Source of the DNA: DAOUKH01 sp965219875
GTDB taxonomy: Bacteria > Chloroflexota > Dehalococcoidia > SHYB01
Length of the DNA stretch: 64,000 nt
NCBI GenBank assembly: GCA_965219875.1
Contig: CBDCOW010000001.1
Span: forward strand, 186,001-250,000
Direction: 5' to 3'
The stretch's first letter is position 1; the number at the start of each line of letters is the position of its first letter. The translations under genes were made by a program, and so were the position numbers. This document shows, piece by piece, positions 1 through 7,270 of the stretch. The notes beneath the pieces were generated by a model. It had not been told where the DNA came from. It saw nothing but the letters and a program-made list of their open reading frames with translations, and did no database searches.

Positions 1-231
1 CTCCATCGCCGGGTCCGACGCCCGGTACCACTGCTGCAGCAGCGCGATCTTCACCATCGTCAGCGGCGGGTAGCCGGGCCTCCCCTCGGGCGAGGCGTGC
101 ACTTCCCCCACCACTTTCCCGATCCGTTCCCAGTCCAACATCGCCTCGATATGTTCTAGCGTCTTGTTCGTCCCAAGCCCTTCCGGCACAAAGGCGTCCA
201 CGAACGTCGGCAGACCGGTCCGCTGGTGCAT
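1..231 (-). CDS. IS5-family transposase, N-terminal part (runs off window)
   Basis: Reading leftward from an ATG at 231 there is an open frame of 77 codons to the window edge. It begins MHQRTGLPTFVDAFVP and contains LDWERI followed by GRPGYPPLTMVKIALLQQWY. This is the N-terminal pattern of IS5-type transposases (the DUF772 region), where the Y-P-P-L and L-L-Q-Q-W-Y blocks are typical. The DDE catalytic domain would lie outside the window, so I cannot say whether the element is intact. The adjoining 5' flank (232-280) is followed at once by palindromic repeat DNA, so an element end probably lies within that stretch. Confidence 0.75.
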   Translation of the reverse strand, partial: MHQRTGLPTFVDAFVPEGLGTNKTLEHIEAMLDWERIGKVVGEVHASPEGRPGYPPLTMVKIALLQQWYRASDPAME

Positions 232-280
232 GGCAACCCCCCACTTCTATCTCTCCCATCACTCTGCCCCGCCCGTCCAG

Positions 281-360
281 TTTTGCAAAGGTCTCCAACG
301 GGAGAAGATTGAGATGAGGGGCCCCCTTTCAACCACCAGAGCCAATCGAAGCCCGCCACC
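281..360. repeat. Dispersed palindromic repeat (family B) with an adjoining terminal motif
   Basis: GCAAAGGTCTCC at 285-296 is the terminal motif of the small TIR elements described elsewhere in this list. It is followed by the family B core, starting with GGGAGAAGATTGAGATGAGG, and its downstream part ending near GCCCGCCACC. Family B recurs near 5609, 20017 and 21178, and inverted near 35815, 36095, 36250 and 36410. The partner terminus is missing here, perhaps because of the neighbouring IS5-like element. Confidence 0.7.
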
Positions 361-404
361 TCTCGCGACAGTGAGCTTCCCGTAGAGGCGTCCCCCGCGC
401 TCGA

Positions 405-433
405 TTGACGAACCGGAGCGCGACGCCTATCGT
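405..433 (+). promoter_or_regulatory. Sigma-70-type promoter for the 470 amidohydrolase
   Basis: The -35 TTGACG (405-410), a 17-bp spacer and the -10 TATCGT (428-433) predict a start near 440 and a leader of about 30 nt. An AAGGAGG ribosome-binding site lies just before the ATG at 470. Confidence 0.5.
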
Positions 434-469
434 CAGCCACGCCCGCCTGCGGGCCGAAGGAGGGCCGCC

Positions 470-1570
470 ATGGACACCGTCATCGTCTCCGCCGACGATC
501 ATCTCGACATGCACACGCTCCCGCCCGACCTCTGGACGGAGCGCCTCCCCGCCCGCTACCGCGAGCACGCCCCGCGCGTTGTCGACGTCAACGGCGGCAA
601 GCAGTGGCGGATCGACGGCGCGACGCTCGGCCCGAGCGGCAGCCTCGGCTGGCTCGACGGCAAGGCCGCCGGCCCCGACGACGACGGCCGCCGCCCTTCG
701 ACACCCTCCCTGCGCCTCGAAGACATGGACCTCGACGGCGTCCACACCCACGTCATCTACGGTCCGCTGCGCTGGCCCATCCCCGACCCCGAGCTCAAGT
801 TCGCCGTCCTCGCCGCCTACAACGACTGGGCCGCGGAGTTCAACGCGGCGGCCCCGGAGCGGCTCTGCGCCCTGGGCTATCTGCCCTCCCACGACGGCGA
901 GGCCGCCGCCAACGAGCTGCGCCGGCTGGCCTCCATGGGCGTGCGCGGCGCCCTGCTCAACTTCTTCGATTGGGTGCGGACCGATCCCTTCGACCACGCC
1001 TACGTCCAGAGTTGGGCGCCGCTGTGGCGGGCCGCCGACGAGACCGGCCTCCCCGTAAGCGTCCACCTCGGAGGCGGCACCGAGCGCCTGCGCGTCGAGC
1101 TCGGGTCGTGGGTGACCTCGGCCTACACCTCAATCTGCCAGATGCAGATGGACGAAGCCCTCACCATCATGATCTTCAGCGGCGCGCTGGCGGAGAATCC
1201 CGGCTTCAACCTCGTGCTAGGCGAGTCGGGGATCGGCTGGCTCCCCTACGTCGTGCAGCGGATGGACCAAGTGCAGGAGAAGCACGGGTTCCGCGTCCAC
1301 GACTTCAAGCTCAAAGAGAAGCCCAGCGAACTCTTCCGCCGCCAAGTCTACGCCACCTTCGAGGACGATTGGGTGGGAGTGAAGATGCTCGGCGACATCG
1401 GCACCGACAACGTCATGTGGGCCAGCGACTACCCCCACGGCGACGGCGTCTTCCCCCACTCCCGCGAGGCCGTGGCCGAGATGGAAGCCATCATCGGGCC
1501 CGAGACGGGGCGCAAGGTGACCCGCGACAACGCCGCGCGGCTCTACAAGATCGCCGTCCCGGCGGCCTAG
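470..1570 (+). CDS. Amidohydrolase-2 family metal-dependent hydrolase
   Basis: The protein has 366 residues and starts at an ATG behind a strong AAGGAGG. It is a TIM-barrel metal hydrolase of the Amidohydro_2 (ACMSD-like) group. The N-terminal strand carries SADDHLDMH in place of the usual D-x-H-x-H metal site. Mid-protein there is VSVHLGGGTE, and near residue 330 the conserved closing motif WASDYPHGDGVFPHS, whose Asp is the usual metal ligand. Members of this group act on aromatic or carboxylated ring substrates as decarboxylases or hydrolases; the substrate cannot be read from sequence. The gene converges on the next amidohydrolase and the two stop codons share the CTAG at 1567-1570. The paired location suggests a shared catabolic theme, which is inference. 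Confidence 0.85.
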   Translation: MDTVIVSADDHLDMHTLPPDLWTERLPARYREHAPRVVDVNGGKQWRIDGATLGPSGSLGWLDGKAAGPDDDGRRPSTPSLRLEDMDLDGVHTHVIYGPLRWPIPDPELKFAVLAAYNDWAAEFNAAAPERLCALGYLPSHDGEAAANELRRLASMGVRGALLNFFDWVRTDPFDHAYVQSWAPLWRAADETGLPVSVHLGGGTERLRVELGSWVTSAYTSICQMQMDEALTIMIFSGALAENPGFNLVLGESGIGWLPYVVQRMDQVQEKHGFRVHDFKLKEKPSELFRRQVYATFEDDWVGVKMLGDIGTDNVMWASDYPHGDGVFPHSREAVAEMEAIIGPETGRKVTRDNAARLYKIAVPAA

Positions 1571-3261
1571 CCCCGCCGCAGCGTTTGACCCGCCCGCGCG
1601 CCGGTGTACTCGCCGTGGTCCAGCGTGACCTCGCCGTTCACGACGGTGTACGCGACACCCTCGCCCCGCTGGATCAGACGGCGGCCGCCGTTGGGCAGAT
1701 CGTCGGCGAACTCAGGGTCGCCGGCGGTGATGGTCTCGGGATCGAAGATGACGATGTCCGCCGCCATCCCCGGCCGTAGCGCGCCACGGTCGGTCACCCC
1801 GAACTGCCCCGCGGGCACGGAGGTCATGCGCTGCACCGCCTCCTGGATGCTCAGCGCCTCGCGCTCCCGCACCCAATGGCCGAGCAAGTGGCTGGGGAAG
1901 CCGGTGTTGTTCTCCGTAATGACGTGCGCGCCGGCGTCCGACTGCTCGGGGATCATGTCGGGCGCGCGCAGAATCTCCATCTGCGCTGCCTCGTCCGGGT
2001 TGCGGTTCCCCGTCTGGCGGAACTGCGTGTCGAGGTCCTCGCTGACCGAGATGTCGAAGAGCGCCTCGGTCGGATGGAGGCCGAGGGCCTCGCCGATCTC
2101 CTGCAGGCTCATCCCCTCGAATCTCTTCCAGCGCTCCGTTTTGGCCTTGACGAGCGTGACGAGTTCCCACTTGATTGGGTTCTGCAGGAAGAAGGTGTCG
2201 GTAACGTTCTCCGTGTCCTCCCGCAGCCGCGCCCGGTGCACCGGATCGGCGAGCATGCGCATCTTCTCCTCGAACGGCTGCATCGAAAGCTTCAGCCACA
2301 GCGGGTAGCGGTCGAAGAAATCCGTGTACCGCAGGTTGAACTCGCGCCGGTTCGGGACCACGTTCCCCAGCCCGATGATCCGGCCCCCTTCGTCGCGCAT
2401 CCGCGCCATCCAGTCCAGCACCAGTTTCCAGCCGTCCACGTTGGTGGTGGTCTGCGCCACCGAGTTGATGCAGACCGGCCGGCCGCTAACGCGCATCAGT
2501 TTGGCGAGCCGTTCGCGCCCCTCATCCGTGTACTTGTTGAAGTCCGACCCAACGGCGAGCTGCACGATGCCTCTGTCCATCTCCCCCAGTGTCGCGGCGA
2601 GTTCGTAGACCTCGGAGAGTTCGGCCACGCGGCTCGGGACGGGATTACCGTCGCCGTCCCAATGCGTCGCCACCCGCGCCGTCGACAAGCCGAGCGCGCC
2701 GGCCTCGACCGACTCGCGCAGCAGTTGCTTCATACGCGCGACCTCATCATCGGTGGCCGCGCGCTCGGCGCATTCCGGCCCCATGACGTTGCGGCGCAGG
2801 GTCGAGTGCCCCACGAACGTGGCGGCGTTGAGCCCCAGCCGCGGCTCGAGGGCGCGCAGGAAGTCCGCGTAGTCGCCCCACTCCCAGGGCAGCGTGGTCG
2901 ACACCACCCGCTCGTCCATCGCCTCGACATGGGCCAGCATCCGGATGAGATAGTCCTGGTCCTCCGGCTTGCACGGGGCGAGGGTGATGCCGCAGTTGCC
3001 CATGATCACGCTGGTGACGCCGTGCCACGACGACGAGGTGGCGATGGGGTCCCACAGGAACTGCGCGTCGTAGTGGGTGTGCACGTCCCAGAAGCCGGGG
3101 GCGACGGCCTGACCGTCGGCGTCGATCACGCGGGCCGCGCTCCCATCGGCGGCGCCGGTCTCGACGATGCGCCCGCCGCGGACCGCCACGTCCCCGTGGT
3201 ACGGCTCGCCGCCGGTCCCGTCGATGATGAGGCCGTTCTTGATCAGCAAATCGTTCGCCAT
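1567..3261 (-). CDS. N-acyl-D-amino-acid deacylase-like amidohydrolase
   Basis: This is a 564-residue amidohydrolase-3/D-aminoacylase-type enzyme. I start it at ATG 3261 (MANDLLIKNGLIIDGTGG) because GGGAGG lies about six bases upstream; an 18-residue extension to 3315 has no family resemblance. The strand-1 metal site DVHTHYDAQFLWDP is at about residues 65-78. MGNCGITLAPC, GALGLSTARV and the late QSDAGAHV and HLLGHW blocks follow in family order. A closing GMAADIVIFD segment completes the beta-sandwich. Relatives remove N-acyl groups from D-amino acids or hydrolyse cyclic amides in the cytoplasm. The exact substrate is unknown. Confidence 0.85.
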   Translation of the reverse strand: MANDLLIKNGLIIDGTGGEPYHGDVAVRGGRIVETGAADGSAARVIDADGQAVAPGFWDVHTHYDAQFLWDPIATSSSWHGVTSVIMGNCGITLAPCKPEDQDYLIRMLAHVEAMDERVVSTTLPWEWGDYADFLRALEPRLGLNAATFVGHSTLRRNVMGPECAERAATDDEVARMKQLLRESVEAGALGLSTARVATHWDGDGNPVPSRVAELSEVYELAATLGEMDRGIVQLAVGSDFNKYTDEGRERLAKLMRVSGRPVCINSVAQTTTNVDGWKLVLDWMARMRDEGGRIIGLGNVVPNRREFNLRYTDFFDRYPLWLKLSMQPFEEKMRMLADPVHRARLREDTENVTDTFFLQNPIKWELVTLVKAKTERWKRFEGMSLQEIGEALGLHPTEALFDISVSEDLDTQFRQTGNRNPDEAAQMEILRAPDMIPEQSDAGAHVITENNTGFPSHLLGHWVREREALSIQEAVQRMTSVPAGQFGVTDRGALRPGMAADIVIFDPETITAGDPEFADDLPNGGRRLIQRGEGVAYTVVNGEVTLDHGEYTGARAGQTLRRG

Positions 3262-3318
3262 GACATCCTCCCGGAGCCGCCCGTCGAAAGAGGCCGCTAT
3301 TGTATCGGAACCCACCGA

Positions 3319-3500
3319 GGCGCGGGGCGGTTTGACTTGCCCCGCGGGCAGCGCGGGGTCTTACCCCCTCTCCCGCTGGGAGAGGGTTGGGGTGAGGGCG
3401 GGGGAGGCGGGGTCCGCGCGACCTTGCTGAAGCCCGCCCGCCCGGTTACGCAAGGGCCTTTCTCGATGAGACTGCGCGAGGGCCCCACTTGCGGAGTCGC
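3319..3500. repeat. Partial mosaic of intergenic palindromic repeats
   Basis: The stretch between the amidohydrolase and the first SDR promoter contains the inverted repeat CTCTCCCGCTGGGAGAG with its TTGGGGTGAGGGCGGGG tail. The conserved block CCTTGCTGAAGCCCGCC follows, and then a degenerate terminal motif TTACGCAAGGGCC near 3446. It matches the right half of the TIR element seen whole at 15661 and 31805, but no left terminus is visible, so it is probably a truncated copy. Confidence 0.65.
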
Positions 3501-3508
3501 GGGGCAGT

Positions 3509-3537
3509 TTGACTTGCCCCGCGGCGCGCCCTAGATT
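3509..3537 (+). promoter_or_regulatory. Promoter of the first SDR gene
   Basis: -35 TTGACT (3509-3514), 17 bp, -10 TAGATT (3532-3537). The same hexamers at the same spacing recur before the second SDR copy. Their conservation between the paralogues supports function. Confidence 0.65.
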
Positions 3538-3597
3538 CAGCGGGCGATCATCCCCGTTTCACCCAGTACCCCTTTCTCCCACTAGAGGAGTCACCCC

Positions 3598-4410
3598 ATG
3601 GCGGTCGCCGACATCGCGAAACTCTTCGATCTCTCCGGACAGGTCGCCTGCCTCACCGGCGGCGCCGGCGGCATGGGCCGCAGCACCGGCATCGTCCTCG
3701 CCCAAGCCGGCGCCACCGTCATCCTCGCCGACATCAACGAAGCAGGCTTGGAAGAGACCGCCCGCTTCATCGAGGATGCCGGCGGCAAGGCGTCCACGGT
3801 GCGCTGCGACGTCACCAACGAGGCCGAGGTCGAGGCCCTCGTGGCAAAGGCAGTCACCGACCACGGCCGCATCGACATCATGGGCAACATCGCCGGGATC
3901 TTCCAGCAGAGCCGCATCATGGACACCACCGAGCAGATGATGGACGACCTCTTCGCCATCAACCTCAAGGGCGTCTTCTACGGCGTCAAGCACGCCTTGA
4001 ATGCGATGATTCCCCAGAAGCGGGGCAGCATCGTCAACGTCTCCTCCGGCATCATCGACTTCACCGGCACCGCGAACTCGGCCCTCTACGGCATGTCGAA
4101 GGCCGCGGTCGCGATGCTGGGCAAGACCGCGGCGGCCGAAGGCGCGCCCCACGGCGTGCGCGTCAACACCATCGCCCCCGGCGTCGTGATCACCGGCTTC
4201 AGCGAGCATAACTGGCGGGACGCCGAGGGTCGGGAAATCCCGGGACGCAGGGAGGCCTATATCCAGGCCGCCGAGGAGTACACCCCCCTCGGCATCGTCG
4301 GCCACCCCGACCACGTCGCCCACGCCATCCTCTACCTCGTCTCCCAGACCGGCGAGTTCCTCACCGGCCAGATCATCCGCCCCAACGGCGGCCTCCAGAT
4401 GCCCTGGTAA
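3598..4410 (+). CDS. SDR-family NAD(P)-dependent oxidoreductase, copy 1
   Basis: A classical short-chain dehydrogenase of 270 residues. The Rossmann glycine motif is TGGAGGMGRSTG at about residues 20-31, followed by the NIAG block, SSG before the catalytic serine strand, and the catalytic Y-G-M-S-K tetrad segment at about 160-165. A C-terminal TGQIIRPNGG closes the fold. The family reduces or oxidises alcohol/ketone groups using NAD(P)H in the cytosol; 3-oxoacyl-ACP reductase and glucose-1-dehydrogenase are the closest named types, but substrate choice is not readable. The ATG at 3598 follows GAGGAG. The gene is the first of a tandem pair, about 84% identical in protein by eye count, differing mostly around residues 153-160 and 200-235 where substrate loops lie. 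Confidence 0.9.
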   Translation: MAVADIAKLFDLSGQVACLTGGAGGMGRSTGIVLAQAGATVILADINEAGLEETARFIEDAGGKASTVRCDVTNEAEVEALVAKAVTDHGRIDIMGNIAGIFQQSRIMDTTEQMMDDLFAINLKGVFYGVKHALNAMIPQKRGSIVNVSSGIIDFTGTANSALYGMSKAAVAMLGKTAAAEGAPHGVRVNTIAPGVVITGFSEHNWRDAEGREIPGRREAYIQAAEEYTPLGIVGHPDHVAHAILYLVSQTGEFLTGQIIRPNGGLQMPW

Positions 4411-4427
4411 CCCCTGGAGACCACCTT

Positions 4428-4500
4428 AAACCTCTCTCCCTCTGGGAGAGACTGAGAGAGGGCACGCGCCGCCAGGCGCGTCGGAGGGGAGGAGAGGGGT
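4428..4500. repeat. Family A palindromic repeat plus GC hairpin
   Basis: The segment starts AACCTCTCTCCCTCTGGGAG and continues through AGACTGAGAGAGGGC. It is followed by GCGCCGCCAGGCGC, a second small hairpin. Family A is the commonest repeat in the window. It could act as a terminator for the first SDR gene, but there is no T-run. Confidence 0.6.
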
Positions 4501-4539
4501 GCGCCCTTGTCCGCGCAACGTGCAGAGACGCGGGTAGGC

Positions 4540-4568
4540 TTGACTTGCCGCGCGGCGAGTCCTAGATT
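4540..4568 (+). promoter_or_regulatory. Promoter of the second SDR gene (duplicated)
   Basis: -35 TTGACT (4540-4545), 17 bp, -10 TAGATT (4563-4568). The flanking TCAGCGGGCG is also shared with the first copy, so the duplication included the control region. Confidence 0.65.
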
Positions 4569-4610
4569 CAGCGGGCGCTCATTCCCCGCTCATCAGGTAA
4601 AGGAGCCCCC

Positions 4611-5423
4611 ATGGCCGCCGCCGACATCGCGAAGCTCTTCGATCTCTCCGGGCAGGTCGCCTGCCTCACCGGCGGCGCCAGCGGCATGGGCCGCAGCACC
4701 GGCATCGTCCTCGCCCAAGCCGGCGCCAGGGTCATCCTCGCCGACGTCAACGCGGCCGGCTTGGAAGAGACCGCCCGCTTCATCGAAGACACCGGCGGCA
4801 AGGCCTCCACGGTCCGCTGCGACGTCACCAACGAGGCCGAGGTCGAGGCCCTCGTGGCAAAGGCCGTCGCCGACCACGGCCGCATCGACATCATGGGCAA
4901 CATCGCCGGCATTCCCCAGCAGAGCCTCATCGTGGACACCACCGAACAGATGATGGACGACCTCTTCGCCATCAACCTCAAGGGCGTCTTCTTCGGCGTC
5001 AAGCACGCCCTGAATGCGATGATTCCCCAGAAGCGGGGCAACATCGTCAACGTCTCCTCAGGCATCATCGACTCCCCCGGCACCGAGACTTGGGCCCTCT
5101 ACGGAATGTCGAAGGCCGCGGTCGCGATGCTGGGCAAGACCGCGGCCAAGGAGGGCGCGCCCCACGGCGTGCGCGTCAACACCATCGCCCCCGGCATGGT
5201 GATCACCGGCTTCACCGAGCGACACTGGCTAGATGCCGAGGGCCGGGAGGTCCCAGGACGCAAGGACGCCTTCATCCAGGCCACCCAGGAGCGCAGTCCC
5301 CTCGGACTGGCCGGCCACCCCGACCACATCGCCCATGCCATCCTCTACCTCGTCTCGCAGACCGGCGAGTTCGTCACCGGCCAGATCATCCACCCCAACG
5401 GCGGCGTCTCAATGCCCTGGTAG
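4611..5423 (+). CDS. SDR-family NAD(P)-dependent oxidoreductase, copy 2
   Basis: The 270-residue paralogue of the preceding gene, collinear without gaps. It keeps the cofactor motif (TGGASGMGRSTG), NIAG, the catalytic YGMSK and the C-terminal TGQIIHPNGG. Substitutions cluster in the substrate-facing parts: DSPGTETWALYG replaces DFTGTANSALYG before the catalytic tyrosine, and the 200-235 lid also differs. This suggests related but distinct substrates. The start at ATG 4611 is preceded by AAAGGAG. It has its own promoter, so the pair need not be a single transcript. Confidence 0.9.
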   Translation: MAAADIAKLFDLSGQVACLTGGASGMGRSTGIVLAQAGARVILADVNAAGLEETARFIEDTGGKASTVRCDVTNEAEVEALVAKAVADHGRIDIMGNIAGIPQQSLIVDTTEQMMDDLFAINLKGVFFGVKHALNAMIPQKRGNIVNVSSGIIDSPGTETWALYGMSKAAVAMLGKTAAKEGAPHGVRVNTIAPGMVITGFTERHWLDAEGREVPGRKDAFIQATQERSPLGLAGHPDHIAHAILYLVSQTGEFVTGQIIHPNGGVSMPW

Positions 5424-5853
5424 CCCCAAGCGGGGCATTCTCCTCCCGTAGGGGCGATTCGCGAATCGCCCTCCCCCTCTTCCAGCCCTCCCCTTGGGGA
5501 AAGCTTAACGAGGGTCGCCACATACCTCTCCTCCTCTGGAGACCTTTGCACAACCGCCCACGGGCAAGCATGGGTGGGGCCGGGAGGTCTTGCCTCTTCT
5601 CCCCACGGGAGAAGATTGAGATGAGGGGCACCCTCGCAACCGCCACCGGTTATCGAAGTCCGCCACCTTCGCGGTCAGTCACCCGCCCCTATTCGTCATT
5701 CTCGCGAAAGCGGGAATCCATCCCCTCCCCTCTCCGAGTTACGCAAACGCCTCCTCTGGGCCAGACTGAGAGAGGGCACGCGCCGCAGGCGCGCGGGCGC
5801 CCGCAGGGCGCCCCTACCTCCGCGGTAAAGGAGCGGGGCCGGACCGCCGCCGG
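5424..5853. repeat. Gene-free repeat mosaic between SDR and rho
   Basis: I see no gene in this stretch. In order it holds the perfect palindrome GGCGATTCGCGAATCGCC (5453-5470), a degenerate family A repeat split by a TIR element at 5538-5754, the dRS3-like palindrome at 5698-5717, the right half of family A, and a GC-rich hairpin around 5780-5815 (GCGGGCGCCCGCAGGGCGCC). No clear terminator with a T-run was found for either flanking gene. Confidence 0.7.
5538..5754. mobile_element. Small TIR element (MITE-like), family-B interior
   Basis: The left terminus is GGAGACCTTTGC (5538-5549) and the right terminus GCAAACGCCTCC (5743-5754), imperfect inverted repeats. The interior has the family B core and a dRS3-like palindrome. 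The flanks, CTCCTCT on the left and TCTGGGCCAGACTGAGAG on the right, rejoin into a family A repeat, so the element appears inserted at its centre with a possible TCT duplication. Confidence 0.6.
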
Positions 5854-7266
5854 CTACACCCCGCCCTTGTTGAGCGAGGCCAGGAATGCGGCGTTGGTGG
5901 GGGTCTTCGTCAGGCGGTCGAGGATCTTCTCTGTGGCCTCGGTCTCCCGCTGGGCGTCGGCCCCGATCATGGCGACGATGCGGCGGAGGAGCCAGACCTG
6001 CTTCAGCTCCGTCTCGTTGAGCAGCAGTTCCTCGCGGCGCGTGCCGCTGCGCTGGATGTCGATCGCGGGGTAGATGCGGCGCTCGGCGAGCTTACGGTCA
6101 AGGTGCAGCTCCAGGTTGCCGGTGCCCTTGAACTCTTCGTAAATCACGTCGTCCATGCGGCTGCCGGTGTCGACCAAGCAGGTAGCGATCACCGTCAGGC
6201 TGCCGCCGCCCTCGCAGTTACGGGCCGCGCCGAAGAAGCGCTTCGGCGGATACAGCGCCACGGGATCGATGCCGCCGGAGAGCGTGCGCCCGCTGGTGGG
6301 CACCGCGAGGTTGTAGGCGCGGGTAAGACGGGTGAGGCTGTCGAGCAACACGACGACGTCCTTCCCCCCCTCCACCAGCCGCTTCGAGCGTTCCAGCACC
6401 AGCTCGGCGACCCGCGTATGGTCCTCGACGGGCTCGTCGAAGGTCGAGCTGAACACCTCGCCCTCCACGGAGCGCTCCATGTCCGTGACCTCCTCGGGAC
6501 GCTCCCCGACGAGGGCCACCATGAGCTCGACTTCGGGGGCATTGGCCGAGACGCCTTGGGCAATGTTCTTGAGGAGGATCGTCTTGCCGGCCTTGGGCGG
6601 CGAGACGATGAGGCCGCGCTGCCCCCGGCCGATGGGGGCCAGCATGTCGATGATCCGGTTCGAGAGATTCTTGGGCCCGACCTCCAGCGTAATTCGTTCC
6701 TCGGGGAAGATGGGAGTGAGGCGCTCGAAGTTTGGGCGCTTCTTCGCCGTCTCCGGATCAAGGCCGTTGACCCCCTCGACGCGCAGCAAGCCGCGGTACT
6801 TCTCGCCTTCCTTCGGCGGGCGGACAAGCCCGATGGCGAGGTCGCCGGTGCGCAGCGCGAAGCGTCGTATCTGGGAGGGCGAGAGGTAGACGTCGTCGGG
6901 GCTGGGGCGGAGGCCGTTCCTACGAAGAAAGCCGTAGCCGTCGCCGATGATTTCAACCACACCGGTGGCGACCTCGTGGCCTTGCTCCTGTGCCTTGATC
7001 TGAAGAAGCTCCTGGACGAGGCGGCTCTTCTTCATCCGCGTGACGCCCTGGATGCCGATTTCACCGGCCACGGTGACGAGGTCGTCCCGCGATTTCGAGT
7101 CGAGCACCGCCATCACGGCGGCCAAGTCGGTAGTCGGCCCCGAGTCGACCTCGGGCTCCATGACCTGGACCTGGCCGCCCCGGTTGCCCGAGCGCCGCCG
7201 CGATCCTCGCTGGTTTGACCTGCGTCCGTCCTCTCTCAACGCCCTTGCCTCCTGCCCGTCACTCAT
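5854..7266 (-). CDS. rho: Transcription termination factor Rho
   Basis: Rho is the hexameric RNA-dependent ATPase that ends transcription of untranslated RNA. This copy has 470 residues with an Arg/Gly-rich N-terminal tail (about residues 8-35), longer than in E. coli and of the kind seen in several Gram-positive and Chloroflexota Rhos. The Rho N-terminal helix bundle and cold-shock RNA-binding domain (GYGFLRRNGLRPSPDDVY) come next. The ATPase core has Walker A SPPKAGKT, Walker B DVVVLLDSLTR, the Q-loop region PTSGRTLSGG and the R-loop GTGNLELHLDRKLA. The gene starts four bases after the pyrG stop and is therefore probably co-transcribed with it from the promoter at 9135-9164. Confidence 0.97.
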   Translation of the reverse strand: MSDGQEARALREDGRRSNQRGSRRRSGNRGGQVQVMEPEVDSGPTTDLAAVMAVLDSKSRDDLVTVAGEIGIQGVTRMKKSRLVQELLQIKAQEQGHEVATGVVEIIGDGYGFLRRNGLRPSPDDVYLSPSQIRRFALRTGDLAIGLVRPPKEGEKYRGLLRVEGVNGLDPETAKKRPNFERLTPIFPEERITLEVGPKNLSNRIIDMLAPIGRGQRGLIVSPPKAGKTILLKNIAQGVSANAPEVELMVALVGERPEEVTDMERSVEGEVFSSTFDEPVEDHTRVAELVLERSKRLVEGGKDVVVLLDSLTRLTRAYNLAVPTSGRTLSGGIDPVALYPPKRFFGAARNCEGGGSLTVIATCLVDTGSRMDDVIYEEFKGTGNLELHLDRKLAERRIYPAIDIQRSGTRREELLLNETELKQVWLLRRIVAMIGADAQRETEATEKILDRLTKTPTNAAFLASLNKGGV

Positions 7267-7270
7267 GCCT

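Noticed and set aside
1876..3534. 552-codon plus-strand frame opposite the deacylase gene
   Set aside because: Antisense shadow; the minus-strand protein has clear family motifs.
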